Assembly (NCBI RefSeq): GCF_000981225.1 | Contig: NZ_LAJC01000017.1 | Span: forward strand, 18,967 to 82,966 | Origin: Allosalinactinospora lopnorensis | GTDB lineage: Bacteria > Actinomycetota > Actinomycetes > Streptosporangiales > Streptosporangiaceae | DNA length: 64,000 nucleotides | Direction of reading: 5' to 3' | Part shown: positions 8,885 to 19,541 of the stretch, piece by piece | Position numbering within the stretch: the first letter of the stretch is position 1 | Layout: every line of letters starts with the position of its first letter | Position numbers and translations under genes: made by a program | The notes under the pieces: generated by a model | Database searches by the model: none | What the model saw: only the letters and a program-made list of their open reading frames with translations | What the model was told of the DNA's origin: nothing

Positions 8885-10146
8885 ATGCCGTTGCCGTCGC
8901 GCGGGAGCAGCCCGGAGCGCATTGCAGCCCTGCGGGAAGCAGCAGGGCTCTCCAAAGCCGAGCTCGCGCGGCGCATCGGAGTGTCTCCACGCATGCTTTC
9001 TTTCTACGAGCAGGGACGAAGTACCCCCCTCCGCAGCGTCTCCAGCAATTGGCTGAAGCGCTGCGGTGCCCAGTCCAGGAGCTTATCGGAATCCGACGCG
9101 GTGAAGAGCACCTCCTCGACCTGCGGATGGCCGCAGGACTCACTCTGGAACAGGCGGTGGAGAGACTGCGCCGCGCAACTCCCGGACGTGAACCGACACT
9201 CTCAGCATCACAGCTCTCCGCCCTAGAACAGGGGCAGCCCATCGGCCGCACCGGGAACAACGCTTGGGAGGCAGAGGAATATCTTATTGGCGCGCTGGCC
9301 AGGCTCTATGAGGTGCCGACGCGCATGGTCGTCGACGCCTGGATGCGCACCCGCCCCGCCGATCCTGCACCCGTGCGGCCCCGTCTCCAGAGCCCGCCGA
9401 CCCCAAACGCGAGCAGTCGGAAGACGTGGGAGTCGCTGAACGAGCGGCAGCAGACCTACCTCGGCGAGATCCTGCGGGATGAGCGAATGACCGAGACCGA
9501 AGTGTGGATGCGCCGAGTCCACCATATGCCTGCATCCAGCCCTGCCCAATGGCGCAAACTACCGCTGGCACTGCACGAGCCAACACGCCTCGTCGGCTAC
9601 ACCCGGCTGCAGCAGCGCCTAAGCAGAAGCGGCGTCCACGACCCTGGTGCCGGCTCGACCGTTCAGGCGCTTGAGCGCCGCGGCCTGCTGACCACTAGTA
9701 CAGATGTGGTTCACCATCCGGCTGTCGGTCAAGTGCGGCGCACCTTGGTGGAGTTGACCCGCCGAGGGCGGGCCGCCGCCCGCGCCGGGCTGGGGGAGCC
9801 GGCTGAGCCGAAACCGCCGACCCCACTGCTCTCGGAGTGGCTGTGGAGCGTTGTGGCCCGAGTGGCCCGCGCCGGCCCAGACGGACTCCAACGGGACGAA
9901 CTCTCAGGCCGGGCCCCCTTCTTTGTGGGAGTCGGCTACAAGAACAAGCCTAAGGGCCGCCCGAGTCGAGGTTTCATCGACGATGTGCCGGTGCTCGCCG
10001 ACGACGGCAGCCACGTCATCGACTACCGATGGCGGCTCACCCCGCTCGGCTGGCGGCACGTCGCCACCTATCTGCAGGAGTACCAAAAGCGCTATCCGCA
10101 AGTCGACACCACGGGACTTGCCGATCTTGCCCGGAACACTCAATAG
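8885..10146 (+). CDS. Double-HTH regulator upstream of the pPIWI-RE island, with one frameshift
   Basis: The ATG at 8885 follows a TGGGGG ribosome site. The first segment is a Cro/C1 HTH (ALREAAGLSKAELARRIGVS). At the C6 run near 9027-9032 the frame is lost; one extra C joins YEQGRSTP to PQRLQQLAEALRCPVQELIG and restores about 420 residues. A second HTH-like unit follows (LLDLRMAAGLTLEQAVERL), then winged-helix-like regions (TVQALERRGLLTTS; YRWRLTPLGWRHVATYLQEY). It ends 60 bases before the pPIWI-RE REase gene in the same direction, so it is the natural candidate for the island's regulator. Function beyond DNA binding is unknown. Confidence 0.65.
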
Positions 10147-10206
10147 CCGAACTTCATTACCAAAGAGCCGGGCGAATGTCAGCGGCGCCCCCTAGTCTCT
10201 GGGCGC

Positions 10207-11433
10207 ATGGGTAATGCGACGAACAACGAAGTTCGGCCCGAGTGGGTGAAGTCCCTGGTGGCGCGCGCTGTGTTGCGGGCTGCCGATGCGGTCACCACCC
10301 CCGGGGTTGCACCGGCTGCTCGCCTGGACACTCTGATGGAATGCCACGGCGCTTTGCTAGCCGCACGCGGCCCTGGCAGCCCGCTGTCCTTCGCCGACTT
10401 CCGCAATCAGATCCGTGGCGATCCCTCCTGCCTCCTGCCGCCTGGCGTGGACGGCTGGGATATCGACGGGTTGCGCATGGTCGACGCCGATGGACACGTC
10501 ACCGAGGACGCCTTCGACATCGACGCAGAGCAGCGCCTGGTACTCGGGGTCCTGCGCCGGAGCAACCGCGGTACCGGTCTGATCAGCGGATCCGATCTGG
10601 AGGACGAAGTCGCTCAGGAGACGGCTTTCGCGCAGCTGAGCAAGACCGGAGACCAGAAGAGCTACGAAGACGGCCGCAATGCGCTGATCCGCCACCCCTC
10701 AGGACCAGTAAGCATGCTGAGCGAACTGCAACTTCCTCCCCTCATCTCTGATCTCTACGGAGACATCGCATATGCCTCGGCCTACCGTGACTGGTGGTTC
10801 GCCTGCCCGGTGTGCCAATGGCCGATGCGCGTCGCCTTGCGCCGGGAGTCGAGCCGCGTGATTGGCGCGGTCGCCTGCTGGCACAAGCCTCACCAGCGCA
10901 TCGGAGCGGCTTATCACTTCCGTCCCACCGAGGGACCCGAACCCCCCGAACTGCAGCCAGAACCGCCCGCAGCTCCACCGGGGCCTCACGAAGCCATCCT
11001 GTGGCCCGATCTGCAGACGGTGCCGCCCGCCCAGCCGATCGAGGGGCACAAGGCACTGGCTCGCGGCGTATGGCGCTACACCTGCGTCCCCGGGCTGGCC
11101 GAGATCGCCCTACGTGACCGCCTCGTCGAGCGTGGTCTGCAAGTGCAGCTGTGGCCTTCACTGGACGCCTATGACCTGGCCGTGCACATCGAGAATCGCA
11201 AGGAGACGCTTCGCGTCGACGTCAAGGACTACACCTCTGCTACTGCACTTTCCGAGCTTATCCACGCCCAGGAGGGCGACCGCGGGGGCGCGCAGTGGCT
11301 GGTGGTCCCCGATCACCGGGCAAGCCAGGTGCCGCTGCTGAGCGGGGTCGGGCAACGCTACGGCCTCCAGGTGGCTACGGCTTCCGCCTTCGGCGCGATG
11401 GTCTGTGAGCGAGCGGGGGTGGCCTGGTCATGA
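10207..11433 (+). CDS. pPIWI-RE-associated restriction endonuclease-like protein
   Basis: 408 residues. The N-terminal about 200 residues are an alpha-helical region typical of the first gene of pPIWI-RE islands. A Cys/His cluster (CPVCQWPM ... CWHKPH, about residues 201-231) looks like a zinc ribbon. The C-terminal about 110 residues carry a PD-(D/E)XK nuclease core: LWPSLDAYDLAVHI then LRVDVKDYTS, in which the Asp of YDLAV and D-V-K are the expected metal and lysine positions. In the pPIWI-RE systems described by Burroughs, Iyer and Aravind, a REase protein, a DinG-type helicase and the pPIWI-RE protein form a three-gene unit, and the same order follows here. The stop overlaps the helicase start by 4 bases (ATGA). 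Confidence 0.82.
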   Translation: MGNATNNEVRPEWVKSLVARAVLRAADAVTTPGVAPAARLDTLMECHGALLAARGPGSPLSFADFRNQIRGDPSCLLPPGVDGWDIDGLRMVDADGHVTEDAFDIDAEQRLVLGVLRRSNRGTGLISGSDLEDEVAQETAFAQLSKTGDQKSYEDGRNALIRHPSGPVSMLSELQLPPLISDLYGDIAYASAYRDWWFACPVCQWPMRVALRRESSRVIGAVACWHKPHQRIGAAYHFRPTEGPEPPELQPEPPAAPPGPHEAILWPDLQTVPPAQPIEGHKALARGVWRYTCVPGLAEIALRDRLVERGLQVQLWPSLDAYDLAVHIENRKETLRVDVKDYTSATALSELIHAQEGDRGGAQWLVVPDHRASQVPLLSGVGQRYGLQVATASAFGAMVCERAGVAWS

Positions 11434-14400
11434 ACACCCCTTCGCGGACCGAATTCGCGCTTTGCGCGTCCCTGGCGCTTGCCGCCCACTACTTCCCCGA
11501 GACCACGCCGGAGGGCGGGGCCCCCGCCGGCCCCTTCGACCGGGCGGCATACCTGCTGTCCGGGCAGTTCCAGGCATGGCCGCAGTGGGAGAAGCTGACG
11601 AGCGAAGAGCGCCGCCGCATCGTCGACGTCTTCGCCAACGCCCCCGGCGGACTCGCCGACCCGCGCCGATTCTTCAGCGCTGCCCGCGCCATGCTCGCCT
11701 CGCTCGCTGAGGAACCTCCCGGCCAGGCGCAGCAGCTGCGTACCTTCAATGCCGCAGGAGGCGACCCCTTCACCGCCCGAGCAGCCGTCCCGCACGTCGG
11801 TGATGACCTGCTGAGCTACGTCGACCGCCAACTCCAACCCTTCCGCCGGCCCAGCGCACGCCCCAAACCTCCCGAGTTCGCCGGGCCTGGAACCTGGTCA
11901 ACCGGGGAAATCTATGTGTCCCAGAGCGGGCGCGTGCACGGCCGAACCACGATCCCCACCTACCCGGGATACACCGAGCCCTTCGGCCACGAGAGCCTCC
12001 CCCGCGCTGAGACCGCCGAGCCGCTCGAGGAACTGCCAATCCCCACACGCGAACTGCTCTACCTGGCCGAGCGCATCGAAAGCCGCCGCCCCGAGGACCA
12101 GCGCTATCTGCGCACGACTCTGAACGAACTGCTGGACGCGCTGAACACCTCGGACTCCATCAGCCCGCAGGAGGCCCTGCGGATGGCCGCGGGCGGGCTG
12201 GAGATCTTCCACGCACCGACCGGGACGGGCAAAAGCATCCTGGTGCGGGTCGTGGCGGCCTGGATGGCCCAGCAGGGGCACCGAGTGGCCATCGTGCTGC
12301 CCGACATCAAGGCGTGCTTGAAGACCACCCGTGAAATCCAAGCGGATCTGCGCATCCTGCGAGAGCTCGGAGACATCGAGCACGAGACCGGATGCGCGCA
12401 CCTGATGTCCTCCAGCGGTATGCAGGAGCGCGCGCTTAAACTGTCCCGCCTCATCAGCGAAGACCCCGACGACCCCGGAGAATGGGGCGAACACGGCGAC
12501 CGCGACATCGACCCGCTGGCCTACGGGTGCGCCCAACGGCCGCTCATGGAATCCAGTGCCCCCTATCCACCGGGCCGTGAGCCCTGCATGTCACTGCATC
12601 GCCAAGGCGTTGGCGCCGCAGCCTGCCCCTGGATCCCCACCTGCGGCAAGTTCGCGCCCGTCTATGAGGCCTGCTCGGCACACGTCGTCGTGACCAACCA
12701 CTTCGCCTTCCTCAAAGGCAACCTGGGTATCGGCCTCAACCTTGACGGCCGCCCAGTCCGCGGCGTCAGTGTCGCCGAGTTCACGCTGCGCACCTGCCAC
12801 GCAGTGTTCGTTGACGAGGTCGATCAGTTCCAGTCACGGGCGGTGGACTGCTGCGCCGGCGAGGTGGTACTGCACTCGCGACGGCACTGGACGTCGGCCC
12901 CTCAGGAGATGGACACCGACGCCAAACGGCTGTCGATCGCCGAGGAGGCCGAACTGCTGACCGCGATCGGGCAAGTGCGCCTCATGGCCGAGTTCCTCCT
13001 GCTCGCGGTTAGCCGCAACGCCCTGAGCTTGGAAGCCATCGACGACGCACGCGTCCGAGAACGCGTTCCCGACCGGACCGGAGTGCGCTGGCACCTCGCA
13101 CGGGGCCGTGACCGCCAATTAGCCCGCCTGCTCTGGCCCAACGAGGAGGAAGCCGCAGGGGAGACGGACCTGCCGAGCGACATCGCCGCGCGTTTGCAGC
13201 GCTTCATGCCCGTCCGCTACGGGGACGAACCCGCGGCGACCGCCAACGACGAGCGCGCGGTGAGCCGAGCCCTGGAAGCGTTGGTCGCCCCGCGAGGCGA
13301 GTCCGTGCTCAACGAGGTCAAGATCCGCCTCCATGAGCTGCTGGCGCCGCGGATCAGTGACCCGCAGCGCCGCGCCCAGACCGTCCACCTACTCATGGCA
13401 CGGGCGATCATGGGCGAGCTGGACGAAGCGTTGTCCCATCTACGCACCCGCGCCCAACAGCACCGCCCCACTGGATTGCGTTCGGCCCAGCGCATCTCCG
13501 AAACCCTCAGCCGCAGCGCCGTCACCGACACTCTTCCCCTGGGACTGCTGGGGCGATCCCTCACCGGCTACCGCGTGACCGGCCTCGAAGACCGTGAACG
13601 CAGCGCCACACTGGTCGCGCAAAGCCTCGCCGGCGACCCGCACACCTTTACCGCCGAGCTTGGGGGACTCGTCGCACTGAGCCTTGCCGGGGCCGAAAGG
13701 CCGGTTATGGGTCTCTCAGCCACTGCGTTCTTCCCTCAGGCCGTGCGCGAGCACGTGGCGGCACCGGTGCGCTGGTGGATGACCGATGCCCAGGCGCGCT
13801 CGATCCTAGCCCGGCGACACCGCATCGACTACGGGGAGGGACACCCTCTCTTCGGCGAGCCGATCAAGATCTCCGGACAGCACCCCAGCCGCAAGAAGAA
13901 CGCCTCGATCGAACTCGGCACCCAGCTCTACGACCGACACATCCACGGCGAGCTACAGCGCCAGCGCGCCAAAGACCCCGACCGCGCCCACGTACTGGTC
14001 GTGGCCAATTCCTACGAGCAGTGCGCCTGGCTCGCCCGCGGCATTTCTCAGGCGGGCAATTACCGCGAGGGACTCTGTGTGGCCGTCCGCGACGGCGATA
14101 CCGACCACACTGACCTGCCTCGGGAGAATATCGCCGCGCGTCTGACCGCAGAGCAGTTCGAGGACTTCCCCCAGCACGGCAGCATCCTGGTCGTTCCCCT
14201 GGCGCTGATCGCCCGCGGACTGAACATCGTCGTCGGCACCCGCTCCGCCGTGCGCTCGATCTATCTGTGCGTGCGGCCCCTTTCGCTATTCACCGATCCC
14301 GCACAGATGTATGCCAGTGTCAATGCAGCCGGGATGGCTGCCCTCGCCAAAGCCAAGGCGAACTCTATGGACCCCGGGGATGCATTGCAACAGGCGCGTA

Positions 14401-14717
14401 ACGCCGCACAAGTGCGGCTCGACTTGATCCTGAGGGCCTCCCCACAGTTCACCGCCATGCCCCATGTGCTGCAAGAGGAAGTGGTTGCCGGCGTCATCGT
14501 CGACTTGATTCAACTGGCTGGGCGAGCCCGCCGCGGGGGCACCGAAGCCATCCTCCACTTGGTCGACTACGCCTTCCACGAGGACACCTGGAGCTCCGAT
14601 TTGGAGACGATCCTGGGCCGCATTAGCGAACAGTGGACCTCGGAAGTGCGCGAGCAGATGAACGGTCTCTACGGACAGGCGCTGGACGCCTTCCTCTCCT
14701 ACGCCGGGCTCGCCTGA
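11430..14717 (+). CDS. DinG/XPD-like superfamily 2 helicase of the pPIWI-RE island
   Basis: 1095 residues. Walker A is FHAPTGTGKSILVR (about residue 263). A cysteine group between Walker A and motif II (YGCAQRP, PCMSLH, AACPWIPTC) fits the Fe-S cluster of XPD/DinG helicases. Motif II is VFVDEVDQFQ. A later segment MGLSATAFFP and motif VI IQLAGRARRGG complete the set. Residues 1-180 are a helical extension consistent with the island-specific N-terminal domain. The likely role is unwinding target duplex or R-loops for the PIWI and nuclease partners. No frame damage over 3.3 kb. Confidence 0.88.
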   Translation: MNTPSRTEFALCASLALAAHYFPETTPEGGAPAGPFDRAAYLLSGQFQAWPQWEKLTSEERRRIVDVFANAPGGLADPRRFFSAARAMLASLAEEPPGQAQQLRTFNAAGGDPFTARAAVPHVGDDLLSYVDRQLQPFRRPSARPKPPEFAGPGTWSTGEIYVSQSGRVHGRTTIPTYPGYTEPFGHESLPRAETAEPLEELPIPTRELLYLAERIESRRPEDQRYLRTTLNELLDALNTSDSISPQEALRMAAGGLEIFHAPTGTGKSILVRVVAAWMAQQGHRVAIVLPDIKACLKTTREIQADLRILRELGDIEHETGCAHLMSSSGMQERALKLSRLISEDPDDPGEWGEHGDRDIDPLAYGCAQRPLMESSAPYPPGREPCMSLHRQGVGAAACPWIPTCGKFAPVYEACSAHVVVTNHFAFLKGNLGIGLNLDGRPVRGVSVAEFTLRTCHAVFVDEVDQFQSRAVDCCAGEVVLHSRRHWTSAPQEMDTDAKRLSIAEEAELLTAIGQVRLMAEFLLLAVSRNALSLEAIDDARVRERVPDRTGVRWHLARGRDRQLARLLWPNEEEAAGETDLPSDIAARLQRFMPVRYGDEPAATANDERAVSRALEALVAPRGESVLNEVKIRLHELLAPRISDPQRRAQTVHLLMARAIMGELDEALSHLRTRAQQHRPTGLRSAQRISETLSRSAVTDTLPLGLLGRSLTGYRVTGLEDRERSATLVAQSLAGDPHTFTAELGGLVALSLAGAERPVMGLSATAFFPQAVREHVAAPVRWWMTDAQARSILARRHRIDYGEGHPLFGEPIKISGQHPSRKKNASIELGTQLYDRHIHGELQRQRAKDPDRAHVLVVANSYEQCAWLARGISQAGNYREGLCVAVRDGDTDHTDLPRENIAARLTAEQFEDFPQHGSILVVPLALIARGLNIVVGTRSAVRSIYLCVRPLSLFTDPAQMYASVNAAGMAALAKAKANSMDPGDALQQARNAAQVRLDLILRASPQFTAMPHVLQEEVVAGVIVDLIQLAGRARRGGTEAILHLVDYAFHEDTWSSDLETILGRISEQWTSEVREQMNGLYGQALDAFLSYAGLA

Positions 14718-15202
14718 GGGCCCGGTGCGGCGGTGGCCCCGCGAGGCTCGGCCGAACAGGGTAGAGCGCTCTCGCAGGGCCACGCAGAACCCGCAGTCGA
14801 ATCCGGTGCTGGCCTGGAAGGGAGAACGGCACCTGCCGTTCCGCGACGCACCGAGAGGGATCGTCTCGCGATCAGTCGATCGTTGCCGGATCAGTCTTTG
14901 AGGTGGAGCTGATAGCCACGAGTGCGGACCCTGCTGCCAGCCAATTCGTCGAAGTCCGCCGCACGGGACGTGGGCGCCTGATAGGACATTATGCACCAGA
15001 CCCCACCCACGCCCCCGGGCAACTCTGCGCGGGCGGGCCTCACTACGCGCGCGGCAGCCGCCCTTCCGGGCTGTCGCCCTCAGGGCCCACCGCCAATTAG
15101 GCCCGCGGAGCCGCCAATAAGCCCGACGTGGCCGATCTGAGCATCCGAGCCACGCCGCCTTCGGGCGCCGTAGGGAACCCTCGTCAAAGGAGAATGAGTA
15201 CC
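14718..15202. other. Intergenic gap inside the pPIWI-RE island
   Basis: About 480 bases without a supportable gene. Two similar short stretches, CCGCCAATTAGGCCCG (near 15089) and CCGCCAATAAGCCCG (near 15111), sit about 90 bases before the pPIWI gene and could be operator or promoter elements. The gap implies that the pPIWI-RE gene can be transcribed separately from the REase-helicase pair. Confidence 0.4.
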
Positions 15203-17985
15203 GTGCACGACCACCCCCCAGAGCCGGGCAAGTACCTGCGCACGCTGGCCTACCGCTGCACCCCCGAGTTACTGGGGGATACCGCGGTCCGCCTCCGCCG
15301 GTTGGACGCCGAGACCACCGCGCTGTGGCGTGCGTTCACCGTCCAGTGCCGGCGGCGCTTCGGCAAGCAGGAAGCTCAGGCCCCCTACAGCATCGCCACA
15401 ACCGTGCTGCAGGCGATTACCGGCGGCTATGTGTCCTTCGAGCCGACGGGTGAGGCCCCTTTCTTGGTGTCGCGCGTGCCTATCGATAACGGCCTGCTGT
15501 GCAAAGCCTTCGCACTGACCTACGGACTGGCTCTGGGCGGCTCGATCGAGGCGATCGATCTGCGTCGGCCCCCCGAGCTCGCCGAGCGCATCGCTCAGAC
15601 TCCCGAGCAGGACCTCGCCTTGAGGGACCACCTGGACAGCGGAAACTCCACCCAGCCGAACGCGCCGAACTGGCTGTACAGGAGCGTGAGCTGGGGACTG
15701 GCCGAGCGTCTCTCCTCGCGGCCCTTCATCCTGTCCAACGGACGCGAAATCACGCTGCGCCCCGACACCACGGGTGGCCTGGTGGCCGTGGACGATCCTT
15801 GGGAAAACGATCGCGGCGGCCGCTATGCGCTCTGCCGCACCTCGGTGCTCTTGAAGACGCTGCCGAACATCCATCATCCGGTGCTGCTGCTGAATGCGCG
15901 CGTCTCGCGCATCTCCCAGTCGCTGATCTTCAGCTCCACCGCCTTGGCCGTCCAGTCCTATGAGGGGCGCCCCATCCTGCAGATCGATCTCAACGGGCGC
16001 GGCGGCGCGAAGACCATTCCACGCCAGGCTCTGCAGGCGCTGGGCCGATTGGAGCTGGACTACTCGATCCTGCGCGCCATCGACGAACGCTCCCAGAACG
16101 AACAGCGGCAATACAAGCAGGCCAAAGCCGACAACGAGAAGCCGCGGTTCTCCTCCGAACATCCCGGCCGGATCTGGCCCATCCCCAAGAAGAACCACCA
16201 GCATCCCATCGGCACCGGCGTCGGCATGCACCATCTGCGGCTGCTGCACAGCCATGCAAGAGAGGTTTTCGGGGATGCGGCTGCACCCCTACGGCTGCGC
16301 CAGACGGCGATGACGATGCCTCGACGACCGACCGATCCCGAAACGATCTCGAGTGCCGAACTGCAGCGCCGTAAAGCCGAGCGCGAGCAGTCGGGCAGTA
16401 AGGAACCGCTGCGTCGGCGCGGCAGCCTCTTCCCTTCCCCGGAGTCGCTGTGGGCATCGGTCGAGGACACCGGATTCAAACAGTTGCGCATCGTCTGTCT
16501 CTGGTACCGGGATGAGACACGCCAGCGCATGCTGCAGACCCTGGCGCGCGCTTCGGACTCGACCCCGAAGGACTCGACTTCCGGGACGGCCGCGAGTTGG
16601 ACCTCCATCAGGGTCGCATCCTGGCCGTCTTCCACAACGCGCCCGACTTTCTGCGGCCCGGCCCCAACCCCGACCGCTCCGAAATGCTGGGGCCTGCGGA
16701 ATCCTCGCTGACACCGGAGGAGGACACCCTCATCGGCGCCTGGTGCGAGACCGAGATGCCCGATGCCGAGGACTTCCCCGACTGGGACCCCCAACAGCTT
16801 GATGCCGTTGACGCCAAACCGCAGACGAAGTCGATCCTGGCCCGGCGCGATATCGCATCGCAGTACCTGAAGGGCTACGACAGCGACGGTGTGATCACGC
16901 CGCAGGCCGAGGACCACCCCGCCCAGATGGCGCTACTCGACCTCTTCCGTTCTCTCGGGGCCACTGACGAACGGATCGCCAACGCCGTGGAGGGAACGAG
17001 CACATTCGCGGTCGAGAAGCTGGCCCACATCGGCGTCCACGTGCGCCAGCAGAACCGGCGCCCTGGCGAACGCGGTGAGCCCAAGGTCGTCATCACCGCC
17101 ACCGCGCTGGTCCCTCCGCACACCGCATCACGCACCTGGTCCCTGCTCGGATGGAGCAGCACCGACCCGGTGTGGAAGCCCTACCACGCGGCCCAAAACG
17201 CCTTCCACGCGAGTAACTATCCTCCGCCCTCCGTCGGTGAGAAGAGCTACCGGGCGAAGTGGGACGAGGCCGCCCAGACAGTCGAGCAGGCGCTGACCGA
17301 CTTCGTCGATGTTCAGGACGGTCTGCCTTACACGGTCACCGTCGATAGCAATGCCGCACGCCGGATGTGGGACGGCCTGCAGAACATGCGGCTCGGCACC
17401 CAGCCTGCGCACACCGGGTCCTCCGACAGGGGCAGCCGCCTGCGACTGCCCGGCGAACGGCTCGGCACAGATGCCCCGGTGGCAGTCATACGCCTCAACA
17501 CCGACGACAAGGAAGTCCCCCGGCCTATCGGGGTCATCCACCGCGGTAAGAGGCCGGGCGCTACGCCGGTGGACCAGGAGACCTCGACGCTGCTATTCGA
17601 AATCGACACCGACTTCGGTACGCCGGCATGGCTGCTGAGCAACGTTCCACGCAACTACGACGGCAACAGCGGCAGCGGGCGCCGGCTGGGATCCAAGCGC
17701 ACTCGCTGGGAGGTGAACCGGTCGGTGTATTCGGACGAGCCCGCGCAGCGACGTAAGGGGGAGATGAGCCAGAATTTCTACGGCATGACCGCCACTGAAA
17801 TCTTGCCCATCGGAGGACCCTCGGACCAGGCCCGTGAGGCTCTGGCGGCGATGACCGCCCGCCTATGCCATCAGACCATGTTCTGGTCCGACCGCGCCCG
17901 CTACCCAGTGCCCCTGCACGCCGCTCAGCAGATGGACGACGACCACCCACAGCATCGACGCGAAGCCCTCCAGGACGAGCAGTGA
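15203..17985 (+). CDS. pPIWI-RE family PIWI-like nuclease protein, with one frameshift
   Basis: The GTG at 15203 lies 10 bases after AAAGGAG; an ATG at 15194 is only 1 base from that site. Frame 2 runs to about 16553 (CLWYRDETRQRMLQTLARA). There a GCGCGC stretch breaks the frame, and adding one base continues into FGLDPEGLDFRDGRELDLHQ, giving about 927 residues. Features of the family: N-terminal domain (YLRTLAYRCTPELL), MID-like region (KKNHQHPIGTGVGMHHLRLL; VFHNAPDFLRPG), then the RNase H-like PIWI region with TVTVDSNAARRMWDGLQNMR, PIGVIHRGKR and the ending RARYPVPLHAAQQM. The conserved R and E residues that name the family cannot be placed with certainty by eye. Known context: a conflict system against invading nucleic acids. 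Confidence 0.8.
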
Positions 17986-18477
17986 ATGCCCATTCGGCCG
18001 CCATCAGGGCCGACGCCGCGCCTGCTTCGCCTGCTCTGGTCCTACGATGGCGAGGCCTGGGTGGCCCTGACGGTCGGCGAATCGTACGGCGATGGTGGTC
18101 AGCGTGAGGTGAGCGCGATGGTCAGAAAGACCGTGTCGTGGTCAGAGAGCTGGCTCGTTCCGATCTGAGACGTGCCGGCGCAGACGTCGGTGCTCAGCCG
18201 TGCGTAGACGTGGGGAGCGGGGTCGTCGTCCAAGACGAGGGCGAGCGATATCTCGGACGATCCAGCCGAGGAAGACGCCTTGGTGTCGGACTCGGACAGA
18301 ATTCGCGTCCGACCTATCGAGCGGGGTCTCAGCGGACAACTGAGCGAAGTGACCGGCGTTGCCAGCATGGTGAAGGCCGCGCAAAGGGCAAGTGAAGTGC
18401 CATTATCGCTGAGAATCGCAGCCTGCGCGATGCACGGGCTACGACGTTCCACGCTGCGGATAGGGAGACGCGCGGTG
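17986..18477. other. Gap after the pPIWI-RE gene
   Basis: About 490 bases. The readings across it are not protein-like on either strand and nothing was recognised. It may contain further decay of the helicase relic that follows. Confidence 0.3.
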
Positions 18478-19498
18478 TCAGGGTCCGTGATCCTGATGAT
18501 CTCGTTGGCCGGAGCGTATGACCGCGGTGCGTGCCGGGCGGTCGGGAAACCGCTGGGCGATGGCCGTGACGCGGAAGGCGGAGAAGCGGGCAATTGGAGC
18601 CAAAGGCCAATCCCAAGAGCCGAGCTGGTGGCCGGCGAGCGTGTCACTAAGAAGATCCTGGGCGGCCTGTTCGAGGAGGCGTTGGTCGGGGTGTCGATAA
18701 TCTCCTCGGCAAGGAGAGCCAGGAGCTGGATGTCCAATCCCTCGACCGACCCGGACAGTGTTCCGTCAGCGGGCTCGTCCAAGTCCAGTGCGCTGAGATT
18801 CTGTCCGTTCGCAGGCCAATGACCAAGGCGGGCGCGGACCAGCTCGCGGTAGAGGCAGGCGAGCGTGGAAATGACCGGTTCGATGTTTCACGGTTCATGT
18901 TCCCCGGCGGCGGAGCCTTCGGGCGGTGTTGGCATCCTTTGCGATCAGGATGACGTGGCCCTCGGTCTCTAGCCCGGCGCGGCCAGCCCGTCCGACAGTG
19001 TTCCAGAAATCGCGGATGCTGACCTGGTTGCTTGGGCCGCGCCAGGTGTCAGGGACGAGGACTGTCTTGGTCGGCAGGTTCATCCCCTGGGACAAGGTGC
19101 AGGTGGCGCACAGAACCCGAAGTGCGCCACTGCGGTAGGCCGCGCTCGAAACAGTGGCGGACGGCTTGGGGAACCTCGGAGTGGTGGTAGGCGTAGCCTT
19201 GCAGGACCATGGCGGCCAGTTCGTGGTCCTCACCGATATGTCGCCCGATCTCAGCAGAAGCTTCCCGGCGCCGCTGTAAGACGTCGGAGCTGAAGGAATC
19301 ATCCGAGACGCCGAATTCTGGAGCGCCTTCCTGCTTCAGGGCTGTGCCCAGGGCATTAGCGGCAGCACGGGCCATGATCTTGGTGGGCTGGGCGATGAGC
19401 ACGGGGCCGAGCCGATCGAAGTGCAGCGCCAGGGCAGTAGCGACGTCCTTGGGCGCATTCGGGAAGGGCTTGGTCCGCTTCAGGTGCCGAGTCAGCAC
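18478..19498 (-). pseudogene. Ski2/DEAD-like helicase, C-terminal half, multiply frameshifted
   Basis: Three frames in succession on the minus strand give helicase sequence: PVLIAQPTKIMARAAANALG, then after a break near 19130-19140 LCATCTLSQGMNLPTKTVLV and NTVGRAGRAGLETEGHVIL (motifs V and VI), then LACLYRELVRARLGHWPANG, and after a break near 18708 RLLEQAAQDLLSDTLAGHQL. The motor's N-terminal half with Walker A and DEAD box is absent; sequence before 19500 is the unrelated WGR-module fragment. Several breaks, truncation and loss of the start make this a genuine relic rather than one sequencing error. The break at 19130 needs two missing bases or one extra, unlike the other breaks in the window. 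Confidence 0.6.
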
Positions 19499-19541
19499 GT
19501 GGGGAAGAACCGACGGTTACGTAGCCCTTCCGACGCGGAGA

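Noticed and set aside
9020..9040. Programmed -1 frameshifting in the C6 run of the HTH gene
   Set aside because: The same one-base loss recurs in about a dozen unrelated genes, so a common technical or decay cause is simpler; no downstream stimulatory structure was identified.
15269..16255. 328-residue minus-strand reading
   Set aside because: Antisense to the pPIWI-RE gene; no motifs and no ribosome site.
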